From NCBI GenBank assembly GCA_026018925.1, contig JAKSZU010000004.1:107726498-107790497 (forward strand): 64,000 bases of DNA. Direction: 5' to 3'. The notes beneath the pieces are model-generated. The model was not told the origin of the DNA, made no database searches, and worked only from the letters and a program-made list of their open reading frames with translations. Position numbers and translations under genes: made by a program. Of the stretch, positions 53,641 through 64,000 are shown in pieces; positions within the stretch are counted from its first letter, which is position 1; each line of letters opens with the position of its first letter. This stretch comes from Tupaia tana (lineage: Eukaryota > Chordata > Mammalia > Scandentia > Tupaiidae).

Positions 53641-54029
53641 TCCAAAGAATGAAGAAAGATTTTGATTCTCACTTATCCTTGTAAAAATTTTACCCAAGCC
53701 TATTAAGTGTTGTCCATAGCAACTGCACTTCATGGCATCATTTGAGTGATGTGACGCAATCCTCCATTATCCACAAATTTTATCCTGTGGTTGTTGCCTT
53801 AGCTGAAATTCAGATTGGAGCCAGCCCTCTGAGTCAGGCTGGTAAAATGCATAGACTTCTGGATTGGCTACATGCCGTGTACTTATTAGTTATTGATACC
53901 ATAATGTGAATTAGCTGATAAAACATCTCTTCTGGTTTTACCTCCAATAATAAGATGAGGATAATAACACTCAGGCCTATCAATTTTTAAAGGTTAGTCT
54001 ATGGAATTTAGGAAATATTACATGTGAAA
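53641..54029. other. Unclassified DNA
   Basis: No repeat or gene recognised; exon-like acceptor at 53,799-53,801 has no convincing donor. Confidence 0.35.
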
Positions 54030-54042
54030 ACAATGAAAAGTG

Positions 54043-54277
54043 GAACCAGCAGTTGGCGTAATGGCTATGTCGCTGGACTCCCACGTAGTCGACTGCGGTT
54101 TGAGTCCCGGACCCAGTGGCTTAAACTCACGCCGGGCGCATGTGTGTGCATGCCCAAGATCCCAAGAGGAGAATGGAGGAGAAGGGATTGCGGCGTGGCC
54201 ATCCCCCTTGGGGGGTGATTTCCTGCTTTCTGTCTCTCTGTCTCTCTCTGTCTGTCTGACGAGCGCACACGCCCTAT

Positions 54278-54320
<43 letters not shown>
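54043..54320 (+). mobile_element. SINE-A copy, young, A40 tail
   Basis: GAACCAGCAGTTGGCGTAAT, B-box variant GGTTTGAGTCC, palindrome CCCCCTTGGGGGG, CT tract, GCCCTATAGC then an unbroken A run of 40 (54,281-54,320). TSD ACAATGAAAAGTG at 54,030-54,042 and 54,320-54,332. Confidence 0.97.
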
Positions 54321-54321
<1 letters not shown>

Positions 54322-54394
54322 AATGAAAAGTGCTCTCTAATTTCAATTGCAACACTAATATGGTATGGTATGTCCTGCATGCCAAGGACATGAA

Positions 54395-54655
54395 AATAAT
54401 AATTATTTTTTAGAAGTCTGTGCCATAGAGCATGTATGCTTGCTGGAGAGAGAAAGAGAGAGAGAGAAAATGAGAAATCACTCCCCAGGGGGAATGACCA
54501 CGCCACAATCCCTTCTCTTCCATGCCCCTCCTGGGATGTTGAGCCTGCATGCACATGTGCCTGGCATGATTTTCAAGCCAGTGGGCCTGGGACTCAAACC
54601 ATGGCTAGTCAGGTGGGATCCAGCACCTTAACCACCATGCACCTGTTAGTCCTCA
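54395..54655 (-). mobile_element. SINE-A copy
   Basis: TTTTTTAGAAGTCTGTGCCA, GA tract, body GGGGGAATGACC, antisense B box GGGACTCAAACC; head near GTGCACCTGTTAGTCC. Confidence 0.88.
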
Positions 54656-54829
54656 TGCAAAGAATTCTTGCTGACCCAAATAGGTTTTCTTCAAGTTCTC
54701 CTTTTAGAGAATTTCTCTAAAGAATTTGAGTTTTAAATATTAAAATATGAAATGAGAAAGAATCCATGTACATATCTTCATCATTGGACATGCCCTTATG
54801 TTTAATAACTCTCAAGTTCAATTCACTTT

Positions 54830-54970
54830 CGCATGACCCACTGGACTATTCATTTCTTGAGGGTAAAACCTATGCCATGTTTATCTTCCTGTACCTAAAA
54901 TGCTTGACACACAGTAGGTGCTCAGAGTGTTCATTGAATAAGTGAATGAGCAAATGGTCAAATGGACTTC
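54830..54970 (+). mobile_element. L2 3' end (sense)
   Basis: TTCATTTCTTGAGGGTAAAA, CCTATGCCATGTTTATCTTC, GACACACAGTAGGTGCTCAG, TTCATTGAATAAGTGAATGA are the L2 3' UTR end. Confidence 0.82.
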
Positions 54971-55907
54971 TGGGTAGAAATTCAGCCATCATCTTTATAC
55001 CTCTGCCGGTTCCCAGACACCAAAACTGTGTAGTCCTCTATGTGGACTTGCCAATCCCTCTTCATTTCCACAGTGGCTGTGCAACTCTCCCCCATATTCA
55101 GCTTTAAATTCACACCCGTCTCATCCAGGTGACACCCTCTTTTCTCTTCTACTGCAGAGTGGCCCTTCGGGCAGCAATCTTGTGCTGCTTCCTGGCGTCA
55201 GAGCTCAGACACTGGTGAAATCACTTATCCGCTGCTTCATTAGCTAAGGCTGCTACCTGGGAATCTGCACACAGCATTGCCCAGCGGTTATTGATCTCCT
55301 GCTTCAGGACCAAGCAGAACAATCTCACTTTCCACCGACTAATTGTGTAAGGAAAGGGCTTTAAAACAAGAAAGGGAAAATCCATTAAATTCTCTAAGAC
55401 AAAACCTAGGTCACCCTGCTAAGTGTTACACTCATACATAAGTGCTAGTAAAACAGATGTTCATGCAGACAAGCCTAAACTGTTAACAAGATTGCCATCT
55501 CCCTGAGGATGTCTTGTTTTGTAAATGACTTTCTAGGTTTTTTATTTTTTAGGAGGATAGAGGAAGAGAACCCTGGGTTTATATGAGGCAAAGATTTCCC
55601 TTCAATTCTTCTACTCCTTTGTGGGTGTTTTCACAGAGCTGAAAAAGGACCATCCAGCTATGCTACCATGAACTCATACTACAAGGGTAAGAGGATGATC
55701 TAGGCCACCCTTTCTGGTATCAGGGACTAATGACTTCATGGGAGGCTGGAGGTGAGGGAAGGGGAATGATTTGGGGATGATTCAGGCTCATTACATTTAT
55801 TGTGCATTTCATTTCTATTATTAATACATTGTAATATGTAATAAAATAATTATACACCTCGCCATAATGCAATATTTGCAGCTGCTCCCCAGAACTATCA
55901 CCATCTC
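54971..55907. other. Repeat-poor DNA
   Basis: No repeat or gene recognised. Pyrimidine tract ending CTACTGCAG near 55,158 resembles a splice acceptor, but no coding frame or donor follows convincingly. Confidence 0.4.
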
Positions 55908-56170
55908 AGCTCTACAGTATTAGATCCTCATAAGGAGCATGCAATATAGACAGCTCGCGTGTGCAGTTCACGATAGGGGTTGTGCTCCTATGAGAATCTA
56001 ATGCTGTCGCTGCTCTGACGGGAGCAGAGCTCAGGTGGTAATGTGGGTGATGGGGAATGGCTGTAAATACAGAAGAAGCCCCGCTTGCTTGCCCACTGCT
56101 CACCTCCTGCTGGAAAGCCCTGGTTCTAACAGGCCATGGACTGGTAACAGTTGGGGACTCCTGATCTAGG
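55908..56170 (-). mobile_element. hAT-like non-autonomous DNA transposon remnant
   Basis: Contains an imperfect inverted repeat, ATTAGATCCTCATAAGGAGC (55,919-55,938) against GCTCCTATGAGAATCTAAT (55,984-56,002), then TGCTCACCTCCTGCTGGAAA and CCATGGACTGGTAACAGTTG. This layout recalls a common mammalian hAT-type repeat; family assignment is from memory of the pattern only. Confidence 0.55.
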
Positions 56171-56309
56171 CCACAGCTTTTCAGATTATATCCCTTGGCC
56201 CTCAGTATTCTGAGAAGCTGCCTAAGGAGCTTTTGGGGTGCAGAGACAGGATGTATTGAAAGTGCCCTTTCCAGATAGAAAAAATATGTCAAGACTTTTC
56301 TGAGGACCT

Positions 56310-56459
56310 AGTATTTTGCCAGAGGGCCCATGCACTTGCCAGAGAGAAACTGATTGAAAAAGGGAGAGGGAAAGTAAGAAAGCTTCTCCCATGGGAAATA
56401 GTCACTGCATAATCTTTTCTCTTCTGTTTCTCCCTCTTTTGGGAATTTTGGGCTCACAC

Positions 56460-56501
<42 letters not shown>

Positions 56502-56605
56502 GGCATGTTTCTCAAGCCAGCAGTTCTGGGATTTGAACCACACAGTTGGCCACCTGGAATCATGTTGCTTTAACCACTTGGCCACATGTGCTGCAAATGT
56601 TTATG
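56310..56605 (-). mobile_element. SINE-A-like copy with (CA)n
   Basis: Antisense tail GCCAGAGGGCCCATGCACTT, GA-rich stretch, body TCTCCCATGGGAAATAG, (CA)n at 56,455-56,499, diverged head to CCACATGTGCTGC. Resembles the copies at 4,980 and 5,511. Confidence 0.78.
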
Positions 56606-56617
56606 CTGCACATGACT

Positions 56618-56665
56618 ATATAGGAGAGGGGATTTATTAAAGGAATTGGCCCCCATGTTTGGCTG
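56618..56665 (-). mobile_element. LTR-like fragment
   Basis: GGAGAGGGGATTTATTAAAG and GAATTGGCC also begin the longer element at 57,575. Confidence 0.4.
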
Positions 56666-56817
56666 GCCAAACACTAACTTTATTCATTGTTTTTTCTTTC
56701 TTCAATAATAAATTAGCCTTAGTTTACTATCACTTTTTACTTTAAAAACTTTTAAATTTGTTTAAGTTTTTTTTATGTTTAAGATTTCATTCTACTTTTG
56801 ATTAAAACTTAGACACA

Positions 56818-56972
56818 AGACCAGCAGGTGACGTGGTGGTTAAGGCCCTGGATTCCCACATGGTCAATCACAGTTCAAGTCCCAAACCTGGTGGACTGCT
56901 TTCTCACTCTCTTTCTCTGTCTCTCTCTGGAGAGCTATAGCAAATTTTATATGCCTTATAACAATTTTAAAA
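56818..56972 (+). mobile_element. Short SINE-A copy
   Basis: AAGACCAGCAGGTGACGTGG, B-box variant AGTTCAAGTCC, GTGGACTGCTTTCTCAC, CT stretch, CTTATAACAATTTTAAAA. Confidence 0.92.
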
Positions 56973-56974
56973 AA

Positions 56975-57130
56975 ATAATGTGTGGTGTGATAGTTAAGGC
57001 ATTGGACTCCCATATGGCCTATCTTGGTTCAAATCCCAGACTTAGCAGCTTGCTTTCTCACTTTCCCTTTCTCTTTCTCTCCATCTCTCTCTGGCCAAAT
57101 TAAATAATAATAAAAATAAAATAAGTAATT
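56975..57130 (+). mobile_element. Short SINE-A copy, 5'-truncated
   Basis: Starts within the head (GTGTGGTGTGATAGTTAAGG) directly after the previous tail; B-box variant GGTTCAAATCC, CAGCTTGCTTTCTCAC, CT stretch, AAATTAAATAATAAT. Confidence 0.9.
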
Positions 57131-57574
57131 ATTAATATAATAATCATTATAAAGGGAATGAATGGATAGTTTAAAAAATAAATAAGTAAAAATAAGACAC
57201 AAATAAATTAGCCTAGGCCTACAATGGGTCAAGAGCATCAATGTCACCTCCACATCTTGTCCCATTGGAAAGGCCCTGACAAGCAAAATAACATCACAGT
57301 AAATCAAGCACAGGAGAAAAATGATGCAATCAAGACACCTGAGAAACAGAAGGTGTATAAGGTTGCTGCCATTATAACATCGCATATACTTTGATGGTAA
57401 ATTTCTTTTTCGAGAGTAGGAAGGAATATACACTAAAGTTACAATGTAAAGTGTAGCGAACCAGTACTATAGTCATTTATTAGCATTATCAAGTACTGTG
57501 CACTGTAGATAATTACACATGCTATATACTTGTATGTGACTGACATTGACCAAAATATCACTATGAAACACACA
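57131..57574. other. Possible old DNA transposon or single-copy DNA
   Basis: CACTAAAGTTACAATGTAAA, ATAGTCATTTATTAGCATTA and TCAAGTACTGTGCACTGTAG resemble a mammalian repeat I cannot name. Confidence 0.3.
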
Positions 57575-57955
57575 GCAATATAAGAGAGGGATTTATTAAG
57601 GGAATCGGCCTATACATTTCTGAGCCTAAGTCCCACCATGTGCCCTCTGCAAGCTGGAGAGTCCAAAGGTCGGAGAACCTGAAGTTCTGATGTCTAAAGT
57701 CAGAAAAAGAAGGATGTCCCAGCTCCAGAGAGAGGGCAAGAATTCACCTTTTCTCTGACTTTTGTTACATCTGGGCCCTTAGCCAGTTGACTGGTCCCTA
57801 CCCATGTTGGGCAAAAGTAGTTCTTTCTTAGTCTACTGATTCAAATTCCAGTCTTTTCTGGAAACATAGAACATGCTTCACAGAATTGCTAACCATCTAT
57901 TTGGTTTACTCAGCCAGGTTGACAACTGAAATTAATTACCACAATCACCAATAGC
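57575..57955 (-). mobile_element. LTR-like repeat (antisense)
   Basis: GAGAGGGATTTATTAAGGGA, CTCTGCAAGCTGGAGAGTCC, AGGATGTCCCAGCTCCAG, AGTCTACTGATTCAAATTCC and TCTTTTCTGGAAACATAG follow the antisense of a common mammalian LTR. Family not assigned. Confidence 0.6.
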
Positions 57956-58189
57956 CTCTATGCTCTAATTCCATTGGTCAGTTCTCAGTTTCATTTTATG
58001 TTACTATTTTGCCTAGCAGTGGAGATAGGTCAGTATATCATGTTTTATGAAAAGAATTTCACTTAGTTTCTAAAACAGCTCATTTTTCTGTTTGCTTTTT
58101 GCCTTTCAGCCTGCTCTTCTCAGTCTCTTTTCCTACCTATTCTTCTGGAGCTGTAATTTTTAGACTGCTTCAGGACACTCCTCAACCTT

Positions 58190-58825
58190 CTTTTTCTTTT
58201 CTAGCTACAATTACCTCAAGAGAGTTTTGCCCTGTCCTACAGACTTAAAATATCTACATGCCACTACTCCCCAAATTTATATCTCCAACTCCAAACTTTC
58301 CTCTAATCATTAGACTTATAAATCTTGTCCACTTGGAATCTCTACTTGAACATGTAAATGAGCTTCTGCAACTTCATATGCCCTAAAACCACTCCTAACC
58401 ACCCTCCTCCTCCAAACATGTTTCTTCCAAAGGATTCCCTGTGAGTAAACAGTATCATGTGGTTCAGCCAAAACTCTCAGAATCATCCTTAATGTCCTAT
58501 TCCCCTTCTCCCTCTTCTAGTCCATCAATAAATCCCGTTGGTTTGGATTTCAAAGTACATCCCAAATGTAGCCACCTCTCACACGCTCCTTCATTAGCAT
58601 CTGGTGCAAACTGCCATGTCTCACATGGACGATTCAGCTTCTTCCAAATGGTACCTCTCTTCCTCATTTTCCCCTCTGTCTCACAGTGCTCACCTAATCA
58701 GAACTGTCCAGTAGGTTCCAAATCATGCGCAAAAAGCACATAAAATCCTTACCATGGCCTACAAAGTTTTCCCTGGCCAAAGCTCCAACTTTACCTCCTA
58801 CTACCCTCTTCCTTTCCCACTGCGG
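58190..58825 (+). mobile_element. L2 ORF2 3' part (sense)
   Basis: CCAAATTTATATCTCCAACT, TGTCCACTTGGAATCTCTAC, CATCAATAAATCCCGTTGG, CACATAAAATCCTTACCATG, GGCCTACAAAGTTTTCCC and CTCTTCCTTTCCCACTGC are the characteristic L2 3' series. Decayed; the ORF at 58,441-58,743 is part of it, not a host gene. Confidence 0.85.
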
Positions 58826-60070
58826 TCCACCATGAGGCCTCGGTAAGCAAGTGCTATTGTCACGCAGCCCATTAGCTCACCTCCAGAGAAGGCTGGCCCT
58901 CACTTACTGCAGGCAGGGCATCATCAGGATGAGCCAAACACAGGAATGAATGTGTCCCCTCTGGGCCCTGACATCATGAGCATGTTTAATTCTCAGCTTG
59001 GGAAATGCCACAGCTACAACTGTGACCAGCTCAATCTTTAAGGCAAGTCAAATGGCTTTCAGGAATAGATGTATAAATCCTGACTGTAGGATCAGAAGGA
59101 CGGATGAAAGACTGGCTGTTTTGTAGTGCAATCGTACAAATTCTCTTCCTTTATATCATCTTTTCTATTTTATTCTAACTCACACTTTTCAGTAGATCAC
59201 CATATGAATTTTGTTTTGTGAGATTTTTCTTCTGAAGGGTGAGTTGAATGGAGATGTGGGAGTTGGAAAAAGATGTGAGGCACTGATGTTCTGTTGTTTA
59301 TTGCTGAGTTTAGGGTGAGCTCACAGAGTTCTTAGTAGGTTCACAAAGTGAATCCTCCCTGTTGAAGCTTATAATGTGCAAGAAGAACACTCACAGAGCA
59401 CTCCCTCCCTCTTGTAGCTCACAGAGTTGAGCCGAAGACTGAGCAAGCCAAGGCCATCAGGGCTCACCAGGCTCAACCAAGGCTGAGCTGAGCAGGGCTA
59501 GCTAGCTGATCAAGTGTTCCCTTCTCTTAAAGGGTCTGCAGACAACAGTGACTCAATGCCAAAACCAGACTGTCTCACACACACAAGCGTGTTACACGCC
59601 ACGGCATAAAACAGTCAAGTCACAATTACGCAACAAGCGCACAAGTGCAATACAACTAATAACATAAATTGTTCACCCTGTGGGCTGCAACATAAGAGAG
59701 AAGGTAAGGGAGCCAGGCTAAACCATCCTGACTCCATTTGCAATACACATGTGCTGTCATATACTCACAGCACCACGATCGCTTTTCTATAGCGCAGCCT
59801 CACAGAAAGTCTCATGGTTGGGACAGTAGTCACTGAAAGTGGCTGAGGATGTCTGGCCTTCGTAAGTTGCCACCTCCCGGCTTACAGTCCACCTCCCCAA
59901 CATGAACTGGTTTCTATGAAACCTCAAGATAACTGGCTTCAGGATTAACCTCAACACTCCTCTCATTTGACAAGCTCTCACAGGCCATGGTTGTACTATC
60001 ATGCCTCAGCCCTGCCCCACCAAGCTCAGCCCAGAGCAGCGGGGAGCTGGACATTTATCACGCCTAATTT
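58826..60070. other. SINE-free stretch
   Basis: Mostly unclassified. GCTCACAGAGTT recurs at about 59,320 and 59,416, and 59,280-59,760 may be an old LTR. The minus ORF at 59,787-60,002 is unsupported. Confidence 0.4.
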
Positions 60071-60074
60071 CTGC

Positions 60075-60305
60075 TTGTTTGTTTGCTATAGGGCACGTGC
60101 ACTTGCTGGAGAGCAGCAGAGAGAGAGCAAGAATGAGAAACCGCCCCAGGGATGGTTTCTCCTCCATTCTCCTCTCAGGATTTTGGGCACGCACACACAT
60201 GAGCCCACTCTGCTTTCCAAGCCACCCAGTCTGGGACTCGAACTGTTCAGTCAGCCCTGAGGGGGAATCCAGCTACCTTAACCACTATTCCACCAGCTGG
60301 GCCCC
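60075..60305 (-). mobile_element. SINE-A copy
   Basis: GTTTGCTATAGGGCACGTGC, GA tract, CTCCTCCATTCTCCTCTCAG, antisense B box GGGACTCGAAC, head ending CCAGCTGGGCCC. Confidence 0.9.
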
Positions 60306-60317
60306 TAGTGACTTATT

Positions 60318-60375
60318 TTAAAGTTCATTTATTTATTTTTCCTATGAGTAAGAGATATGGAGAGACATCATCTCT
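60318..60375 (-). mobile_element. SINE-C tail fragment
   Basis: TTAAAGTTCATTTATTTATT and TTCCTATGAGTAAGAGATAT are the antisense SINE-C tail; the head is not found. Confidence 0.5.
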
Positions 60376-61369
60376 GACATGGCCTTTTTGATTAAAAAAA
60401 AGGGTATTTATTTTATTCAAGATAGAGTGTGTGTAAGCTCATGATAGACATGTGCCTTCAACAGGGTTCCACCTTGTGGTGACCCCTTTTTCCAGGCTTC
60501 CAGCTCATCGGGGTCTTGGGTATGATCAGCTTGTTCCAGGAAGACCCAGGGATACCAACCAGCAGTCAGCCATGTGGCCGTCAGCACTGCCGCTCGGCAC
60601 GCTTGGCCGCACCACCGAGGCTGGGCTGGCTGCACGACTCGGTCTTGATGCTGTGATCCATGCACAGCCTCAGCCCACCCCAGAGCCGTGGGCATACACA
60701 TGGTGGCCACTGAGGGAGGTCAAGGGTTGCGTTTTACCATGTGTCACTCCCTGGCTCCTCATACCTATTCAAACAATGAGTTATTTTGAAACCATAAAGA
60801 CATAGGCACCTTTGGTGGCACTGTCAGTCCAATACTAAGTCCAGCTGCATCTCTCACAGTTCAGAGTACTTGAACGAGAACGATGCCTGAGGTTAACAGG
60901 TGGCAGTTGATAGAACCCAAAGAGTTAGCTGCTGCACAGTTATCCTAGGACTATCTCGCGAGAACTGGGGCCAGGAGGCCAAATTCAAGCTCGGTCCCAA
61001 ACTCAGTTTCCTTAAAAATCTTACTCAAACGTGTGCTTGTCCACCTTTTAGGCATACGAGAATTTTCACCTCCCCATTGCCACTGAGGATCTTTCTGGGA
61101 AGAACTTAAGTTTGGCCAATCAATCCAAGTTAATGACTTTGATATTGAAACCCTGGAATCCAGCTAGCAGTCATTAATCTAGGAAACAGTACCAAGAAAT
61201 AAAGAAACTATCTGGAGGAACCTGTAACTACTGCAATAAAAATTAAAAACAAATCTTCATTTCCACCAATCCCAAAGCAGCATTTTCAGGGATGAAATCA
61301 TTGAATTTTACAAGCCTTACCTTGACTTGAACTTGAGTCATCTCAGCACATCTCTAAGCGGCTGTCAGT
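60376..61369. other. Unclassified DNA
   Basis: G/C-rich 60,450-60,720 with ORFs on both strands (to 117 residues) and no domain; an old repeat is possible. Confidence 0.35.
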
Positions 61370-61492
61370 TACTATTACTTCCACCATGCCGAAAAGGAAA
61401 TTGTGGTTCTTTACAGAGGTAGACTGCCTCGCTCACAGGCACATGGCAAATGGTGGGCAAAACGACTCAGAATCCCAGCCAGCTCGTCTGTG
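61370..61492 (-). mobile_element. MIR element (antisense)
   Basis: TTCTTTACAGAGGTAGACTG, CCTCGCTCACAGGCACATGG, CAAATGGTGGGCAAAACGAC, TCAGAATCCCAGCC follow the antisense MIR order. Confidence 0.6.
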
Positions 61493-61534
61493 GCTATGGA
61501 ATCAATCTGCCAAATGATGCAGGATGTAATTAAA

Positions 61535-61590
61535 TAAACGCCTATGCGCACAGCACTGTGCATTTAGTAGGCGCTCAATAAATCACGGAA
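61535..61590 (+). mobile_element. L2/MIR-type 3' tail
   Basis: GCACAGCACTGTGCATTTAG, TAGGCGCTCAATAAATC. Confidence 0.6.
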
Positions 61591-63294
61591 ATGAGTGAAA
61601 ACACAAAACACAGGAAACAAATTCACGTTACACTGTGGTCCGCACAACAGTGTTCCGTACTCATGGAAGAGGGTTAGGACTGGAACACACAGGAACCGCC
61701 TAGAGGGGTGTGACCTGTACCTGATGCCAACTCTGTCTCCTTCCCTGAGGACAAGATCAGACGGCCATCCATCCAGAAGGATTCCTCTGCCACCCGTCTG
61801 TTGAACAAAACTTAAACCAGTGAGCTTTTTTCATGGCGTGTTAAGGGGTGGCTACCTCTCTCTCCCAGAATTTTGAGGAAGTGGAAGGAAGTTCAGAGAC
61901 AGCAGAAAAAGGGTATTTTGTAACTCAGGTATCATGTCTTTTTCTTTGCAATGGTTAATTCAATGTTTTTGCTGTATTTAATGGCTACCTTAATCTGCAT
62001 GGCCATTATTATCAATTAAAATGCCAAAAAAAATTATAAATTTCTCCAGGGACAGACAGATAACAATACATCCTGTGTGAATATCTCCTGGGGTCTTTGG
62101 TGCTAACACATGCCAGATGTCTATAAATATCCTTTGACCACACCATTAAATTTCATGGCCACCCAATGACATTCCTTAAACAAACATAGATTCCCCCCTT
62201 TGGACATTTATAGGGTAGTATATAGGGAACCTACCAGTCCAGGTCCTCCTTTTGCAGAGAAAAGTGGTTCTTGGGAATTTTTGCCTCTTAATGTGGAACC
62301 ATGATAACTTCCTCAGCCAGACTTGGGGTGGTTAATGAAAAACAAGCCCCCTGAAGGTCAATGAACCATGGGAAAAAAAGCATAAAGCATTCTACTTGTT
62401 CTTCCCTGACCCACTTTTGCAATCTACTTGTATTCTAGTGGACATTTTATAATCACTTCTCATCGGGTTTATGTAGAAGCCACATCATAACCAAAAAGAA
62501 AAAGATTAAACTAACAAACAAACAGAAAATCCACTTACTTGAACTGTGAGCCCAAAGATCTTGTTTCGTGGGTACTTTATTGGAAGATTTATGGGGACTT
62601 TTTACATCTGGCTTCATAGTTTCATAATCAAACTAATTCCAGTTAATTGATTTAGGAGGTATTGGGGTGACCATAAAGCAAGCACCAGGAAGAATTAAAT
62701 AGGTTGTGGGCAGTCCGAGAATGTGAGTGAAGCAGGAAGAGTTTTTGCAAAACAATAGTTTTTGATGGTTATTCAGCCTTTGGTGCTCTTCCCAAACCTT
62801 GTTTAGAAAAGATTAATTTTGTGGGGATTTACTGGCTCTTAAAGAAAAGCCACAATCATTTCTGGGACAAGCTGCCTTCTAGGACTTTCCCGTGCAGGTC
62901 TGTCCTTCAGGAGAATGGGCAGCAGAGTGGAGACGTGGGACCGCTGTGGAAGGACAAAGTGCACCCGGCACAGATGGCTCGGGTCTGTGTGGAGAGGCGG
63001 CCTATTTTTAATTGGGCAGCTAAGATCCAAGGCCTCTGTGATTCTGATTCTATTTGTGGAAACGTGCGCACAAGAATGAAGAGCGTAGGAGACTTTGCTG
63101 CCCTGGTTCTGACACGCACGGGGTCCCAGTTCCAAAATTCTCTGAGCTGCTTCGGCGACAGCCTTACCTAGCCATGAGACCTTCTGGCTCTCAGCCTCAA
63201 CTCTGGAAAAGTAACCCTGCAGCACTTCTGTGAGTGCATGAGAGGTGTGCGTGACTGTGCTTCATAAAACCATAAAGGAGAAAAAGATGGGGTC
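61591..63294. other. SINE-free 1.7-kb stretch
   Basis: No repeat recognised. A/T-rich 61,900-62,780, G/C-richer after 62,880. Overlapping ORFs at 62,821-63,225 on both strands are unsupported. Candidate conserved non-coding region. Confidence 0.45.
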
Positions 63295-63296
63295 CA

Positions 63297-63560
63297 GTCT
63301 TGGTGGCATGGTTGGTGGCATGATGACGTATAGTACCGAAGCCACACGGCCGAGCACAGGTTCAGAACCCCAAGTTGACCTGAAACACACCTGACACCTG
63401 CCCATGTGGCCAAGATGCTGACAGACTACAGGGCTGGGGGAGGGGGTCGCAGAACAAGTAAGTCCTGTGGGGTACTTCTCTCCCTCCCTCTCTCTCTCAC
63501 ACACACATGCATGCATGTATGCACACATACTCTATCATGCATAAAATAAACTTAAAAAAA
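63297..63560 (+). mobile_element. SINE-B copy
   Basis: CTTGGTGGCATGGTTGGTGG, B-box variant GGTTCAGAACCCC, TTGACCTGAAACACACCTGA, CT tract, CATGCATGTATGCACACATA, ATAAAATAAACTTA and an A-rich tail. Confidence 0.85.
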
Positions 63561-64000
63561 AAAGAAGAAAATAGAAAAGATGACACTGAGGAAGGGAATT
63601 TGTATAATTACACTACAAAGCCATCTTTCATGTACCTTCCTGGCCCTCCAGCCAGGGGCTGCACGTGCATCCCTGAAAGTCATTTGACCTGCCGTAAAGA
63701 TCGAGCTGGTCACGGCTGTAGCTGTGGCATTTCCCAGCTGAGGATTAAGCGTCCTCATGATGTCAGGGCCCAGAGGGGACACATTCATTCCTGTTTGGCT
63801 CATTCCGACGACGAGTTTGCCTGCACTGAGTGAGGGCCAGCCTTCTCTGCAGTGAGCTAATGGACTGCTTGGCCACAGCGCATGCTCACGAGGGCCTCAC
63901 CGAGGCCTGAAGAATCAACGCTGCGCCCACTCACAGGAGGAGAGGTGGTTGAGACCCTGACCTACTGGGAAAGCTTCCAGCAAAGCTAATGGTTTCAGAT
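63561..64000. other. Unclassified DNA
   Basis: Balanced composition; overlapping ORFs at 63,507-63,833 (+) and 63,552-63,803 (-) without splice or domain support. Confidence 0.35.

Noticed and set aside
54018-54554. 178-residue minus ORF, the longest in the window
   Set aside because: It runs through two SINEs and a poly-T (Phe) tract; similar peptides occur in most SINE-A copies.
58441-58743. 100-residue plus ORF as a host gene
   Set aside because: It lies within an L2 ORF2 3' region.
1-64000. CRISPR array or prokaryotic operon
   Set aside because: No direct repeats with unique spacers, no dense ORFs and no ribosome-binding sites; the DNA is mammalian.

Overview
The window is mammalian nuclear DNA with almost no recognisable coding sequence. 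It is packed with retrotransposons: about 65 short interspersed elements (SINEs), plus L1, L2 and MIR fragments, LTR/ERV remnants and small DNA transposons. The dominant repeat, called SINE-A here, is about 250-280 bp. It has a tRNA-like pol III head (A box like TAGCGTAATGG, B box GGTTCGAGTCC), a lineage-specific body with a CCCCCC/GGGGGG palindrome, a CT-rich stretch, the motif CCCTATAGCAAAAACC and an A tail. Other families are a short SINE-A (head plus CT tract), one copy that is head only, two further tRNA-headed families (SINE-B, SINE-C), and rarer 7SL-like (Alu-related) chimeras. 7SL-derived SINEs are known only from Euarchontoglires, and SINE-A is not the human, mouse or rabbit family as I know them. 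A tree shrew or a colugo fits best; this is inference, and naming the species needs a repeat-library search.

Layout. 1-6.5 kb: an antisense L1 3' end split by a later cluster of SINEs and a second L1 whose 5' part is inverted. 6.5-12.9 kb: repeat-poor DNA with MIR and scattered SINEs; an 86-bp minus-strand segment at 7,229-7,314 looks like a coding exon. 13.0-21.3 kb: one old, nearly complete L1 (5' end, ORF1 and most of ORF2, all decayed) broken by about 13 SINEs, nearly all in the L1 orientation. 21.5-26 kb: a decayed antisense ERV with pol, probable gag/leader and an LTR-like end. 26-30 kb: a CT microsatellite, a 540-bp (CAC)n-like block and several young SINEs, two of them stacked on one target site. 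30-39 kb: SINE clusters, nested SINEs and terminal-inverted-repeat MITEs. 39-42 kb: a SINE-free stretch. 42-57 kb: mixed SINEs, L2, MIR, LTR remnants and a hAT-like fragment. 57-64 kb: mostly single-copy or old-repeat DNA with few SINEs.

There is no operon or gene set to describe. The biology visible is retrotransposition. L1 supplies the machinery. SINEs show A-rich tails, target-site duplications (TSDs) and a preference for A-rich strands. Several SINE-A copies are near-identical and have intact TSDs, so the family was active recently. If the putative exon is real, the window is intronic or intergenic DNA around one exon of a minus-strand membrane-protein gene. No intact ORF of a known protein was found on either strand.
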